From: an uncultured Planctomycetota bacterium
GTDB lineage: Bacteria; Planctomycetota; SZUA-567; JAFGNG01
Direction: 5' to 3'
Assembly (NCBI GenBank): GCA_947311175.1
Contig: CAMZKK010000076.1
Span: 1 to 15,767, forward strand
Length of the DNA: 15,767 nucleotides
Position numbers and translations under genes: made by a program. Below are positions 7,679 through 14,515 of the stretch, piece after piece. How positions within the stretch are numbered: position 1 is the first letter of the stretch; each line of letters opens with the position of its first letter. The notes under the pieces are model-generated. The model was not told the DNA's origin. It did not search any database and saw nothing but the letters and a program-made list of their open reading frames with translations.

Positions 7679-8568
7679 TAAATAACTTCAGAACCTTGTT
7701 CTTTGCTTTTTGTAGCTGCTTCTAAGAATGAAATAATTTCTAGACTTTCCGATAAATCAACGGAAGAATCTCCGGTGTTAAAAAATTTAAGAATATGTTC
7801 TAACATTGTCTTGGTATATGGTGGATTATGAGATAGTGCATAATTTTTAATTCCACTATCTGCAAACAAAGTGCAACCAAAATCAATTCCTTCTGTTCGC
7901 ATCCCTCGTAAAGTGCCAACTCTTCCTTTATCCCATTCACCAATAATTAAATCTGTTGAATCTTTATGAATTGCCCTGACTGATTTACAGCCCTCACCCA
8001 TACATAAAAATAACATTTCTGCAAGATGTATTCCATACCAAAAATATTCAGGATAGTCTTCCGGAATAGGCATTGGGCCAAATACCTCACATGCATTAAT
8101 ATTTTTTTCTTTATCCAAAAGCTGTTTGAGTTTTGCGGCATAACGAAGTGGTGAGGTAGTCATAACCGGTACATTCTCTTCTTTCGCTATCTCAATAATT
8201 TTTTTTGCATCATTAGTCCCACAGGTAAATGGTTTATCAATAAAAATTGGCTTGCCGAATTTTACAAGGCTTTTAAATTGTTCAAGATGCTTTCGTCCAT
8301 CAACGCTGGTGATTACAAATGCATCCATTCCTATCGCCATCTCTTCAATAGTCTGGCAAACCTTAACTCCAAATTCAAGTTGCATAGTTTTAGTAAAGCC
8401 ATCTATCCGCTCAGTGCTAAGAGTGGTTAAATTACTACCACCGGCAACAGCATTAATAAATCTTCCGCCAGAGATATAATCGTCCGACAACTCATTATGC
8501 AGAAAACCTGCAAAGTGTGCACAATGCGAAGTATCAAGCCCAACCATCCCAATCTTCAATGTTTCCAT
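7669..8568 (-). CDS. Gfo/Idh/MocA-family NAD(P)-dependent oxidoreductase
   Basis: This 299-residue protein has the layout of the family. A Rossmann fold starts LKIGMVGLDTSHCAHFAGFL; the family's usual GxGxxG is here G-x-x-G followed by LDTSH, a known subfamily variant. A second strand region (MDAFVITSVDGRKH) precedes the signature GKPIFIDKPF, with Lys112 in the family's E/D-K-P motif. The second half is the alpha/beta substrate domain; YPEYFWYGIHLAEMLFLC contains the usual helix His. Family members reduce or oxidise sugars and related polyols, and the substrate cannot be told here. It lies 69 bases downstream of bshB1 on the same strand and may be read through from that operon. The ribosome binding site (AAAGG, 11 bases away) is weaker than those of its neighbours. 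Confidence 0.88.
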   Translation of the reverse strand: METLKIGMVGLDTSHCAHFAGFLHNELSDDYISGGRFINAVAGGSNLTTLSTERIDGFTKTMQLEFGVKVCQTIEEMAIGMDAFVITSVDGRKHLEQFKSLVKFGKPIFIDKPFTCGTNDAKKIIEIAKEENVPVMTTSPLRYAAKLKQLLDKEKNINACEVFGPMPIPEDYPEYFWYGIHLAEMLFLCMGEGCKSVRAIHKDSTDLIIGEWDKGRVGTLRGMRTEGIDFGCTLFADSGIKNYALSHNPPYTKTMLEHILKFFNTGDSSVDLSESLEIISFLEAATKSKEQGSEVIYLT

Positions 8569-8586
8569 AAAACTATAAACCTTTCC

Positions 8587-8599
8587 TTTAACCTAAATT
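8587..8599. repeat. Right arm of a 13-bp inverted repeat flanking the oxidoreductase gene
   Basis: TTTAACCTAAATT lies between the oxidoreductase start and the bshB1 stop. It pairs exactly with 7666-7678, 934 bases outer edge to outer edge, and matching stops immediately on both sides. Confidence 0.45.
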
Positions 8600-8637
8600 A
8601 AACAGTTAGTGCAAAGCTATTCAAATTCAAACTTAGA

Positions 8638-9324
8638 TTACATAACAGTATTCAAATCACGCACAAGTATCGGCTCATCTGAGACAAAACCCTCGCCATA
8701 TGGTTTTCTTACCAAGGAACCAAAATACTGCATTCTTGATGTCAACATTGATTCTACCTCATGATTATCTTTATTTTTGAAAAATTGGCTTTCATACTGG
8801 CGAAAGGCATTCATCTTTGCTTGAAATGCATCTTCACTTGAAGGCACAACAAAAGACGGTTGGTAGGCATGACGCATATGTGAGCAAAGAAAATAAAAAA
8901 CTTTTTGCGGACGATTTGCTTCAAATTCCAAATCAATCTTTACAATCCTACTCAACAAGATTGCCCCTCTTGTAATTTGAAAGGCTGCGACATGATCAGG
9001 ATGAGCATCAAGCTCAATATGAGAAAGAACTATTTCGGTTTTGTGTTTACGCATCAATACCGCAAGTGAGCGACGAGCATCTTCAGTATCCATTAATACT
9101 CGATTAGGCAAATCCAAGCAATAACGCTTGGTAATACCCAAAATATCATTAGCCTTAGAGGTTTCTTGTTGACGAATTTCCCTTGTTCCTTGTGGCGTAG
9201 GCTCGCCATCTGTTAAATCAACACAGACAACCTCATTTCCATTTTTAATCAAATCATAAATCGTTGCCCCGCATCCAATCTCAATATCATCGGGATGGGC
9301 ACCAATCGCCATAATATTTGCCAT
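8638..9324 (-). CDS. bshB1: Bacillithiol-type N-acetylglucosaminyl-malate deacetylase
   Basis: This 228-residue protein belongs to the PIG-L / LmbE zinc deacetylase family at the usual BshB length. AHPDD at 9-13 gives zinc ligands His10 and Asp13 and the catalytic base Asp12. HPDH at 108-111 supplies the third ligand, His111. DLTDGEPTPQGT and RQQETSKANDILGI are typical of the BshB1 group. The known reaction removes acetate from GlcNAc-malate to give GlcN-malate, the step before cysteine addition by BshC in the cytoplasm. It starts 3 bases after the glycosyltransferase stop, and its AAGGAG site lies inside that gene's end (9331-9336), so translation is coupled. The bshC gene in the same operon strongly supports the assignment. 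Confidence 0.92.
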   Translation of the reverse strand: MANIMAIGAHPDDIEIGCGATIYDLIKNGNEVVCVDLTDGEPTPQGTREIRQQETSKANDILGITKRYCLDLPNRVLMDTEDARRSLAVLMRKHKTEIVLSHIELDAHPDHVAAFQITRGAILLSRIVKIDLEFEANRPQKVFYFLCSHMRHAYQPSFVVPSSEDAFQAKMNAFRQYESQFFKNKDNHEVESMLTSRMQYFGSLVRKPYGEGFVSDEPILVRDLNTVM

Positions 9325-9327
9325 AAC

Positions 9328-10077
9328 TTACTCCTTACTTAGAGCCTTATTGATTACAGAATAGTAATATTTAAGTCTAACCTTGTAATCACTAAACTGA
9401 TTATTAAAGTCTCTGGTTTCATCAAGATAAATCAAAGGAACCGGATGCTCAATAATTTTTATCCCCAACAAAGCAGCCTTTACTGTTAATTCCAAAAGCA
9501 TACCATAGCCAACATTTTCAATATCTATTCTTCGCAAGGCATCAACCTTATATGCCTTAAAACCACAAAATGATTCTGTCAATCTCAAACCGGTTTTTTG
9601 ATTTATATATTCTGTTAATTCTCGATTTACATCTTGCCGATGTTGAAAAGCCTCGCAAAGTTTAGTGAAGCCTGCCGGGTATCGAGTTCCACTTACAATA
9701 TCTGCTCCAGACTCTTTAATCTTAAACAAAAATTCGTGGATTTGACAGGCATTATGTTGACCATCTGAATCCATAGTGATTACATATTTATATTCTTTTT
9801 CTTTTGCAAATTCAAAACCTCGCAACAACACGCCCCCTGCCCCTGCATTTTTCCGATTTCTAATAACAAAAATATTTTTACAATTATCAAGAAACTCACT
9901 TCCACCATCTGATGAACAGTCATCAATCACTAATACATCACCGGTATGACAACAACTACACTTTTGAACCTCTTCCAATATTTTTTTTATCATTGGATAT
10001 TCATTAAAAACCGGAATTATAATCAAAGTTTCACTTTGTTTGTCAATCTCATTTACTAAATCAAATTCTGGTAACAT
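9328..10077 (-). CDS. Family 2 glycosyltransferase, dolichol-phosphate-mannose-synthase-like, in the bacillithiol operon
   Basis: This 249-residue soluble GT-A glycosyltransferase has IIIPVFNE at 19-26, DDCSSDGG at 52-59 (nucleotide binding) and the metal-binding DSDGQH at 103-108. SGTRY and FCGFKAYK follow, as in polyprenyl-phosphate glycosyltransferases such as dolichyl-phosphate mannose synthases. No transmembrane segment is visible. The frame opens with another ATG at 10095 inside bshC, but the ATG at 10077 has GGAG (complement of 10085-10088) seven bases upstream and is preferred. It starts 4 bases after the bshC stop and ends 3 bases before bshB1. It is not BshA, which belongs to the unrelated GT4 (GT-B) fold. 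It could act on a thiol precursor or an envelope glycan; donor and acceptor are unknown. Confidence 0.9.
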   Translation of the reverse strand: MLPEFDLVNEIDKQSETLIIIPVFNEYPMIKKILEEVQKCSCCHTGDVLVIDDCSSDGGSEFLDNCKNIFVIRNRKNAGAGGVLLRGFEFAKEKEYKYVITMDSDGQHNACQIHEFLFKIKESGADIVSGTRYPAGFTKLCEAFQHRQDVNRELTEYINQKTGLRLTESFCGFKAYKVDALRRIDIENVGYGMLLELTVKAALLGIKIIEHPVPLIYLDETRDFNNQFSDYKVRLKYYYSVINKALSKE

Positions 10078-10081
10078 AAAT

Positions 10082-11716
10082 CTACTCCGCAACAATTAGG
10101 CAATGCTCAAATTTGAGCGGTTCAATATTATCTATCAGCCAATTAATAAAATGTGGTCCATACAAACAAATAAAATATACCGTCCATACAGATATATCTT
10201 GATAACCTTCAGCCGGTAGCAAAAACTTTCTCATCTTAAAAAACTGACTCTTTGCCCCATCACCAACAGCTGCATCTTGCGATTCAAACCTTCGTTCTAA
10301 GCCACTTACTCTTTTCAAAAATCTAACCTTTTCATTTTCAACTTCATTAACATTCGAGATACCAATTGTTTTTAATTTGTCCATAAGGTGATTAAAATCC
10401 AAATCAATCGCATCTTTAAATTCGCAAAACATCTCAACCCTTTTATTGCCATTCACAAAAGCTTTCAGCTTGACCTTTTCCCAATCCCATTTATTTGTCA
10501 AAATATCACTTATTGGGATATTGAATTTATCAAGTTTTTTTAACATTGATTTTTTTATAACCGTTGCAGCCGGTCGAGGGATTATTCCGGGAATTGCTAT
10601 ATCGAAAAATTTAAAAAGTCCTCTAATTTGATAATGATACGATAACTCTCCACCACCAGCGACATACAGTGCAACCGGCATGGTCGCCCCTTGCACAATT
10701 GGTCGTAAAGCTGCGGAAGGAGAAAACTTCTCCGGATAATTTTTTAAAATGTCTAACAATTCATCTTTTGCAAAAATCTTTTTTGAATCCTTTAATTGAA
10801 ACGCATCTTCATTTTCAACCGCGACAATTCTATCTCTCACCCCTTTGTTATTTAAATAATAAACCAAAGTCTCGCCTTTTTTGCCAGAAGGAAGCGGAGG
10901 GCTAAAACCATCAGTGGTCATTGACAAAAAACCATCCGTCATTAATTGCGATACCTTTAAATGTTCAACTAGTGCTGAATAAATTATCGGCGAAGCTGTT
11001 TTTCTTAAAGCATCTGGTTCAACAATCAACAAGCCTTCATCACCAAACCAGCTTATCATTAACTTAGCAAAGGAAGAAGATAAAGAATTTCCAATACAAC
11101 CTCGCAAATCATCTAATAATTCATCTTTAAATTCAGTATTAGGCAAGATGCCCTCTAATTCGGTAATCATCGCAAAAAGACTGTCTGCCCCAATTTTGCT
11201 CGCCATTTGTTTTGAATCATCTTTTTTAAGGTTTACCGTTTTTAAATCATTAACATTGTCAAAACTTTTAAACATTCCAAATTCTTTTATGTTATGATCT
11301 TCAGAACCATTCCAAAACATTGGAATAAAATTACAATCTTGATGAAAGGAATTAAGTTTTTTACAAAGATTTATGGTTGAAATGATTTTGAGAATAAGAA
11401 AAAAAGGTCCGCCAAACATTGCAGGTTGATGTCCGGCAACAACTAAGAAACTTTTTTTATCTTTGAGCAGCTCAAGGTTTTTAGCCATCTCCTTAGTGAC
11501 AGAAAACTCATCAAGATATAAAGCAATATCATCATAAAGATTTTGCCTATCACCATCCCAAGACAAAGTTCTAAAATTACTCATCAACTCAACATAACTA
11601 CCGGGGTCATATTCAGTAAAGCATTTACTCTTTACTGAAATATCATTCCGATACTCAACAGCAAATGGATGGTATTTTGACAAACAATCTTTAATTGTTT
11701 CAAGCCGTAACGACAT
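10082..11716 (-). CDS. bshC: Bacillithiol biosynthesis cysteine-adding enzyme
   Basis: This 544-residue protein has the size and full layout of BshC. The nucleotide-fold core shows VVAGHQPAMFGGPFF at about 92-106 (the family usually has G-Q-Q), KIISTINLCKKLN, and FIPMFWNGSEDHNIKEF at about 130-146. A later block, LRPIVQGATMPVALYVAGGG then IPGIIPRPAATVI, matches the conserved centre. The region after it is helical and lysine-rich, as expected for the BshC coiled coil. BshC joins L-cysteine to glucosaminyl-malate, the last step of bacillithiol synthesis. AAGGAG precedes the ATG by four bases. It is the first gene of a tight bshC-GT2-bshB1 run, with the DpnI-like gene 60 bases upstream on the same strand. 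Confidence 0.92.
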   Translation of the reverse strand: MSLRLETIKDCLSKYHPFAVEYRNDISVKSKCFTEYDPGSYVELMSNFRTLSWDGDRQNLYDDIALYLDEFSVTKEMAKNLELLKDKKSFLVVAGHQPAMFGGPFFLILKIISTINLCKKLNSFHQDCNFIPMFWNGSEDHNIKEFGMFKSFDNVNDLKTVNLKKDDSKQMASKIGADSLFAMITELEGILPNTEFKDELLDDLRGCIGNSLSSSFAKLMISWFGDEGLLIVEPDALRKTASPIIYSALVEHLKVSQLMTDGFLSMTTDGFSPPLPSGKKGETLVYYLNNKGVRDRIVAVENEDAFQLKDSKKIFAKDELLDILKNYPEKFSPSAALRPIVQGATMPVALYVAGGGELSYHYQIRGLFKFFDIAIPGIIPRPAATVIKKSMLKKLDKFNIPISDILTNKWDWEKVKLKAFVNGNKRVEMFCEFKDAIDLDFNHLMDKLKTIGISNVNEVENEKVRFLKRVSGLERRFESQDAAVGDGAKSQFFKMRKFLLPAEGYQDISVWTVYFICLYGPHFINWLIDNIEPLKFEHCLIVAE

Positions 11717-11736
11717 AAATCTCCTTAAAATACCCT

Positions 11737-11765
11737 TATATAAATAATATTTACTAAAATCACAA
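11737..11765 (-). promoter_or_regulatory. Possible promoter for the bshC operon
   Basis: On the minus strand TTGTGA (11760-11765) and TATATA (11737-11742) stand 17 bases apart, about 20 bases before the bshC start. Both hexamers match the sigma-70 consensus in only four positions and the stretch is AT-rich, so this is weak. Read-through from the DpnI-like gene is an alternative. Confidence 0.3.
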
Positions 11766-11776
11766 AGATCTCAATC

Positions 11777-12559
11777 TTATAATTTATCATAGATAATCTT
11801 TTTATATTTTCCTCTGCCCAAAAACTTTATAATTCCTTTATCTCGTAATATTTGAAGTTGTTGTCTTATTTTATCTTTTATGAACTTATTATTGGGATGT
11901 CTTGCCTTTAAAGTATTTTCAAATTGATAAATATCCTTAAGGGTAAATTCATTTTTAGAAACGTTATCTAAACACTTCATCACATCTAAAATCCATCCTT
12001 TGCTCTTTCCTCTTTTATTTTTTAAAAAAGTGGTTTTATTCCATTGCTTTATTACTGTTTTTTTTGAAATTATATTGGCTGATTTTACTAAAAATATTCT
12101 TCCTGAATTAGGGATCTTAGATAGAACAATGTTACAACCTACCCACCCTACTCTACAGGCATTAACAGAAAGAGGATTTCTTTTTTCTATAATATCTTCA
12201 ACAAAATAATAATTAGGAATTATCAAAAAATTAATAATTTTCAAATTATCCTTGCGGTATGTTAAAAAGAAAAAATTAGGATTGTTTTCAGATGAAATTC
12301 TGTCAATCATTGTTGAGTATGCACCAGCTACAATCTTTTTACCTATATTTATTCCTTTTTTACTTTTCAATTCAAATTCTTCATTACATTTCGAACAAAA
12401 AAAATCTGCTACTGGTCGATTGTTCTCAAAATTTGTTAAATCATTTCCACAATTTGGACAGTAAGCATTATTCATCACCCAGTCTTCTGTCATTACACGA
12501 GACATCTGGGATTTGCTTTTATATTGATTGGCTATATTTATATCTAATTGTAAATCCAT
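11777..12559 (-). CDS. DpnI-like methyl-directed type II (type IIM) restriction endonuclease
   Basis: This 260-residue protein is similar along its whole length to DpnI of Streptococcus pneumoniae (254 residues), which cuts GATC only when the adenine is methylated. A zinc site is formed by C34-x2-C37 and C55-x2-C58. Between them NFENNRPVADFFC holds Asp52; NEEFELKSKKG holds Glu63 and Lys65, completing the PD-(D/E)xK catalytic set. NPNFFFLTYRK and the C-terminal winged helix (DKIRQQLQILRDKGIIKFLG, then RGKYKK) also match DpnI. The start agrees with the DpnI N-terminus although no strong ribosome binding site is present. No methyltransferase or DpnD-like gene is adjacent. Lines of this gene that I hand-counted reach only 12-25% G+C, below parts of bshC, so recent acquisition is possible. 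Likely role: defence against Dam-methylated DNA. Confidence 0.95.
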   Translation of the reverse strand: MDLQLDINIANQYKSKSQMSRVMTEDWVMNNAYCPNCGNDLTNFENNRPVADFFCSKCNEEFELKSKKGINIGKKIVAGAYSTMIDRISSENNPNFFFLTYRKDNLKIINFLIIPNYYFVEDIIEKRNPLSVNACRVGWVGCNIVLSKIPNSGRIFLVKSANIISKKTVIKQWNKTTFLKNKRGKSKGWILDVMKCLDNVSKNEFTLKDIYQFENTLKARHPNNKFIKDKIRQQLQILRDKGIIKFLGRGKYKKIIYDKL

Positions 12560-12689
12560 TTATTTAACCATTTAACCACTATTTTTCCTTAACAGCTTTC
12601 ACTTGATATTAAATTTGCTATATAATTCATTGTAAAAATTTTTATATTATTTAAACTTCCATTCTAATAAGTATTCGTTCGATTAAGCT

Positions 12690-12717
12690 ATCATAACATT
12701 TATTACCACTGTGTCAA
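12690..12717 (-). promoter_or_regulatory. Near-consensus promoter for the DpnI-like gene
   Basis: On the minus strand a perfect TTGACA (12712-12717) is followed after 16 bases by TATGAT (12690-12695). This predicts a transcript with an untranslated leader of about 125 bases before the DpnI-like start at 12559. Confidence 0.5.
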
Positions 12718-12809
12718 CATTGCGTAAAATATGGAAAATTGCTAAGAATACAAAAATCAAAATAATATTTGAAAAAAAGTATAAACTCAATACTATAAAA
12801 AACAATAAC

Positions 12810-12838
12810 TTTACACCTTTTAATTTAAACTATATAAA
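12810..12838 (+). promoter_or_regulatory. Promoter for the amidohydrolase gene
   Basis: TTTACA (12810-12815) and TATAAA (12833-12838) are 17 bases apart, each one or two bases off the sigma-70 consensus. The predicted transcript starts about 25 bases before the ATG, with the AAAGGAG site (12856-12862) between. Confidence 0.5.
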
Positions 12839-12869
12839 AGACTATTCATTATGCTAAAGGAGCAATTAA

Positions 12870-13766
12870 ATGATTATAGATATTCACCAACACATCACCT
12901 ATGCAAAATATCCTGAATTTGCAAAATTACTACCTACCGGACATGGCTCATTTACGGTAAAAGACTTGATAAAGGATATGGATAAATGGGGGATTGATAA
13001 ATCAGCGGTTCTACCTCTTTCTAATCCAGAAAATTTAGACATATTCGGAGTGGCTGGCAATCAAGAAGTTTTGACAGAATGCAAAAAATACCCTGACCGC
13101 CTTATTCCGTTTTGCTGTATAGACCCTCGTGGAATGTTGCACAGCCCAAAAGCAGATTTAGGAGTTCTCCTAAAGGCATTTAAGAAACTTGGATGCAAAG
13201 GTATTGGTGAAATGTGTGCAAACCTAAAGATTACCGATCCTCTTTATAAAAACCTTTTCCATCACGCAGGTGAACAAAAAATGCCAATCGTATTTCACTT
13301 TTCACCCAAAAAAGGCGGGCTTTATGGCGTGATTGACAAACCAGGATTGCCGGGATTAGAAGAGGTTCTAAAAGAGTTTCCAAAAACAATTTTTATTGGT
13401 CATGCCCCAACATTTTGGAATGAGATTGACGGTAACCTTAAATCATCTCAAAGAGAAAGTTATCCATCTGGACCTATCACCAAAAAAGGTTCTCTTTGGA
13501 AGTTAATGGAAAAATACGATAATCTCTATGGCGACTTCTCAGCCGGTAGCGGACACAATGCCCTAACACGAGACAAGGCAAAAGGGATTGAATTTCTCAA
13601 GAAATTTAATAAGAAAATATGTTATGGAACAGATTTATTTTTTACAAAAAAAGAAGAGCCACCTCACCTAACAATGATGAAAGAAGCCCTAGCTAACAAA
13701 CAGTTAAGCAAAAAAGAATTCGATAACATTATGTTTAAAAACTTTAAACGATTGTTTAAGGTGTAA
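12870..13766 (+). CDS. Amidohydrolase_2-family metal-dependent hydrolase or decarboxylase
   Basis: This 298-residue TIM-barrel protein of the ACMSD-like Amidohydrolase_2 family begins MIIDIHQHIT. The metal-binding H-x-H is His6 and His8. Further expected ligands are His143 (PIVFHFSP), His178 (TIFIGHAP) and the late Asp255 (ICYGTDLFF). GIGEMCANL near 112-119 supplies Glu114, in the place where many family members have a conserved Glu. Members hydrolyse or decarboxylate small cyclic or aromatic acids; the substrate cannot be read from the sequence. The start is fixed by AAAGGAG seven bases upstream. It appears to be a single-gene unit with its own promoter, converging on the minus-strand gene ending at 13795. 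Confidence 0.88.
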   Translation: MIIDIHQHITYAKYPEFAKLLPTGHGSFTVKDLIKDMDKWGIDKSAVLPLSNPENLDIFGVAGNQEVLTECKKYPDRLIPFCCIDPRGMLHSPKADLGVLLKAFKKLGCKGIGEMCANLKITDPLYKNLFHHAGEQKMPIVFHFSPKKGGLYGVIDKPGLPGLEEVLKEFPKTIFIGHAPTFWNEIDGNLKSSQRESYPSGPITKKGSLWKLMEKYDNLYGDFSAGSGHNALTRDKAKGIEFLKKFNKKICYGTDLFFTKKEEPPHLTMMKEALANKQLSKKEFDNIMFKNFKRLFKV

Positions 13767-13770
13767 GCAA

Positions 13771-13792
13771 GATTAAGGATTTAGATTTAATC
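13771..13792. terminator. Weak hairpin between converging genes
   Basis: GATTAA (13771-13776) and TTAATC (13787-13792) could pair around a 10-base loop in the 28-base gap between two converging genes. The stem is short and AT-rich and no clear T-run follows, so a bidirectional terminator is only a possibility. Confidence 0.2.
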
Positions 13793-13794
13793 GC

Positions 13795-14307
13795 CTAATC
13801 GAAGCTATCAAAATCATACATCCTAAATTGTTCTAAGAGATCAACCCTTTTTTCATTTATTGTGTCTTGATAATCATGTTCTTTATCATCAAGCTTTGTA
13901 TTTAGATTAATATGCTGAGTAAGGCGGCTATATGCCTCTTCAAGCTCATCTTTTGATGGTGTAGGAATCCCCATTGGCCATACTCGCCTGCCCTTTTCAG
14001 GATCAATATTCATCATCTCTAACTTTACAAGTGCAGCATAAACTCGATCATTGCGAAGAAGTTTTAACTCATTAACACTCGGTACGCTGTCTTCAATTAT
14101 TTTCTCCGCAGTTTTTTCAGCTCCACTCAATTCTTTTTCAGTAAATGCTTTAGGTACGTTTGCTGAAAATTCAACTATATCACCACTTTCAAATTTTTTA
14201 ACCTCAACATTAGGCAAACTTTTATTTTTATGCCCCTGATGATTAAAATAATTTTGTGCTGAAAATTGACGGGTTGTATTTCCGATAATACTTGCTGAAA
14301 CATCCAT
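13795..14307 (-). CDS. Unrecognised 170-residue cytoplasmic protein
   Basis: I do not recognise this protein. The preferred start is the ATG at 14307, because AAAGG lies seven bases upstream; the frame also has an ATG at 14337 without such a site, adding 10 residues. There is no signal peptide or membrane segment. The N-terminal third is polar and probably disordered, rich in Asn, Gln and Ser. A more ordered part follows, with a helix-like stretch around KELSGAEKTAEKIIEDSV and an ending WPMGIPTPSKDELEEAYSRL. The tail is acidic (YDFDSFD). It is transcribed divergently from the UDP-glucuronate decarboxylase, across a spacer with an 8-bp perfect inverted repeat. A normal codon mix and a good ribosome binding site argue that it is a real gene. 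Confidence 0.75.
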   Translation of the reverse strand: MDVSASIIGNTTRQFSAQNYFNHQGHKNKSLPNVEVKKFESGDIVEFSANVPKAFTEKELSGAEKTAEKIIEDSVPSVNELKLLRNDRVYAALVKLEMMNIDPEKGRRVWPMGIPTPSKDELEEAYSRLTQHINLNTKLDDKEHDYQDTINEKRVDLLEQFRMYDFDSFD

Positions 14308-14364
14308 TTCGTAACCTTTGAAAAAATCTGTAATCAATCAATTTCACTATACTAATAACATCGA

Positions 14365-14387
14365 CTAAAGTTGAGATGAAACTTTAG
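14365..14387. promoter_or_regulatory. Perfect 8-bp inverted repeat in a divergent spacer, possible operator
   Basis: CTAAAGTT (14365-14372) and AACTTTAG (14380-14387) are exact reverse complements around the 7-base centre GAGATGA. The dyad sits about 60 bases before the minus-strand gene start at 14307 and about 130 bases before the decarboxylase start. That placement and spacing suit a dimeric regulator, but an RNA hairpin is also possible. Confidence 0.4.
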
Positions 14388-14453
14388 CAAAAACATTATC
14401 GGAAGAACATCTCATGGAAATTTTCACAGCTTATAATTATTTTAAAAATAAAC

Positions 14454-14481
14454 TTGGTCACAATCTGCAAATACCTATACT
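14454..14481 (+). promoter_or_regulatory. Possible promoter for the UDP-glucuronate decarboxylase gene
   Basis: TATACT (14476-14481) lies about 35 bases before the ATG and is preceded after 16 bases by TTGGTC (14454-14459), which keeps only the TTG of the -35 consensus. It is the best candidate in this spacer, but weak. Confidence 0.3.
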
Positions 14482-14515
14482 TTAAAACTAAAAGACTCAA
14501 TTGAAAGGTGATACT

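Larger units (their letters stand above)
12568..12869. other. AT-rich divergent intergenic region
   Basis: These 302 bases separate the DpnI-like gene from the amidohydrolase. I see no coding frame of note and no RNA gene. It contains a promoter pointing each way (entries at 12690-12717 and 12810-12838) and long A and T tracts. Confidence 0.6.

Noticed and set aside
12252..12567. Plus-strand open frames across the DpnI-like gene
   Set aside because: They are antisense to a protein that matches DpnI along its whole length.
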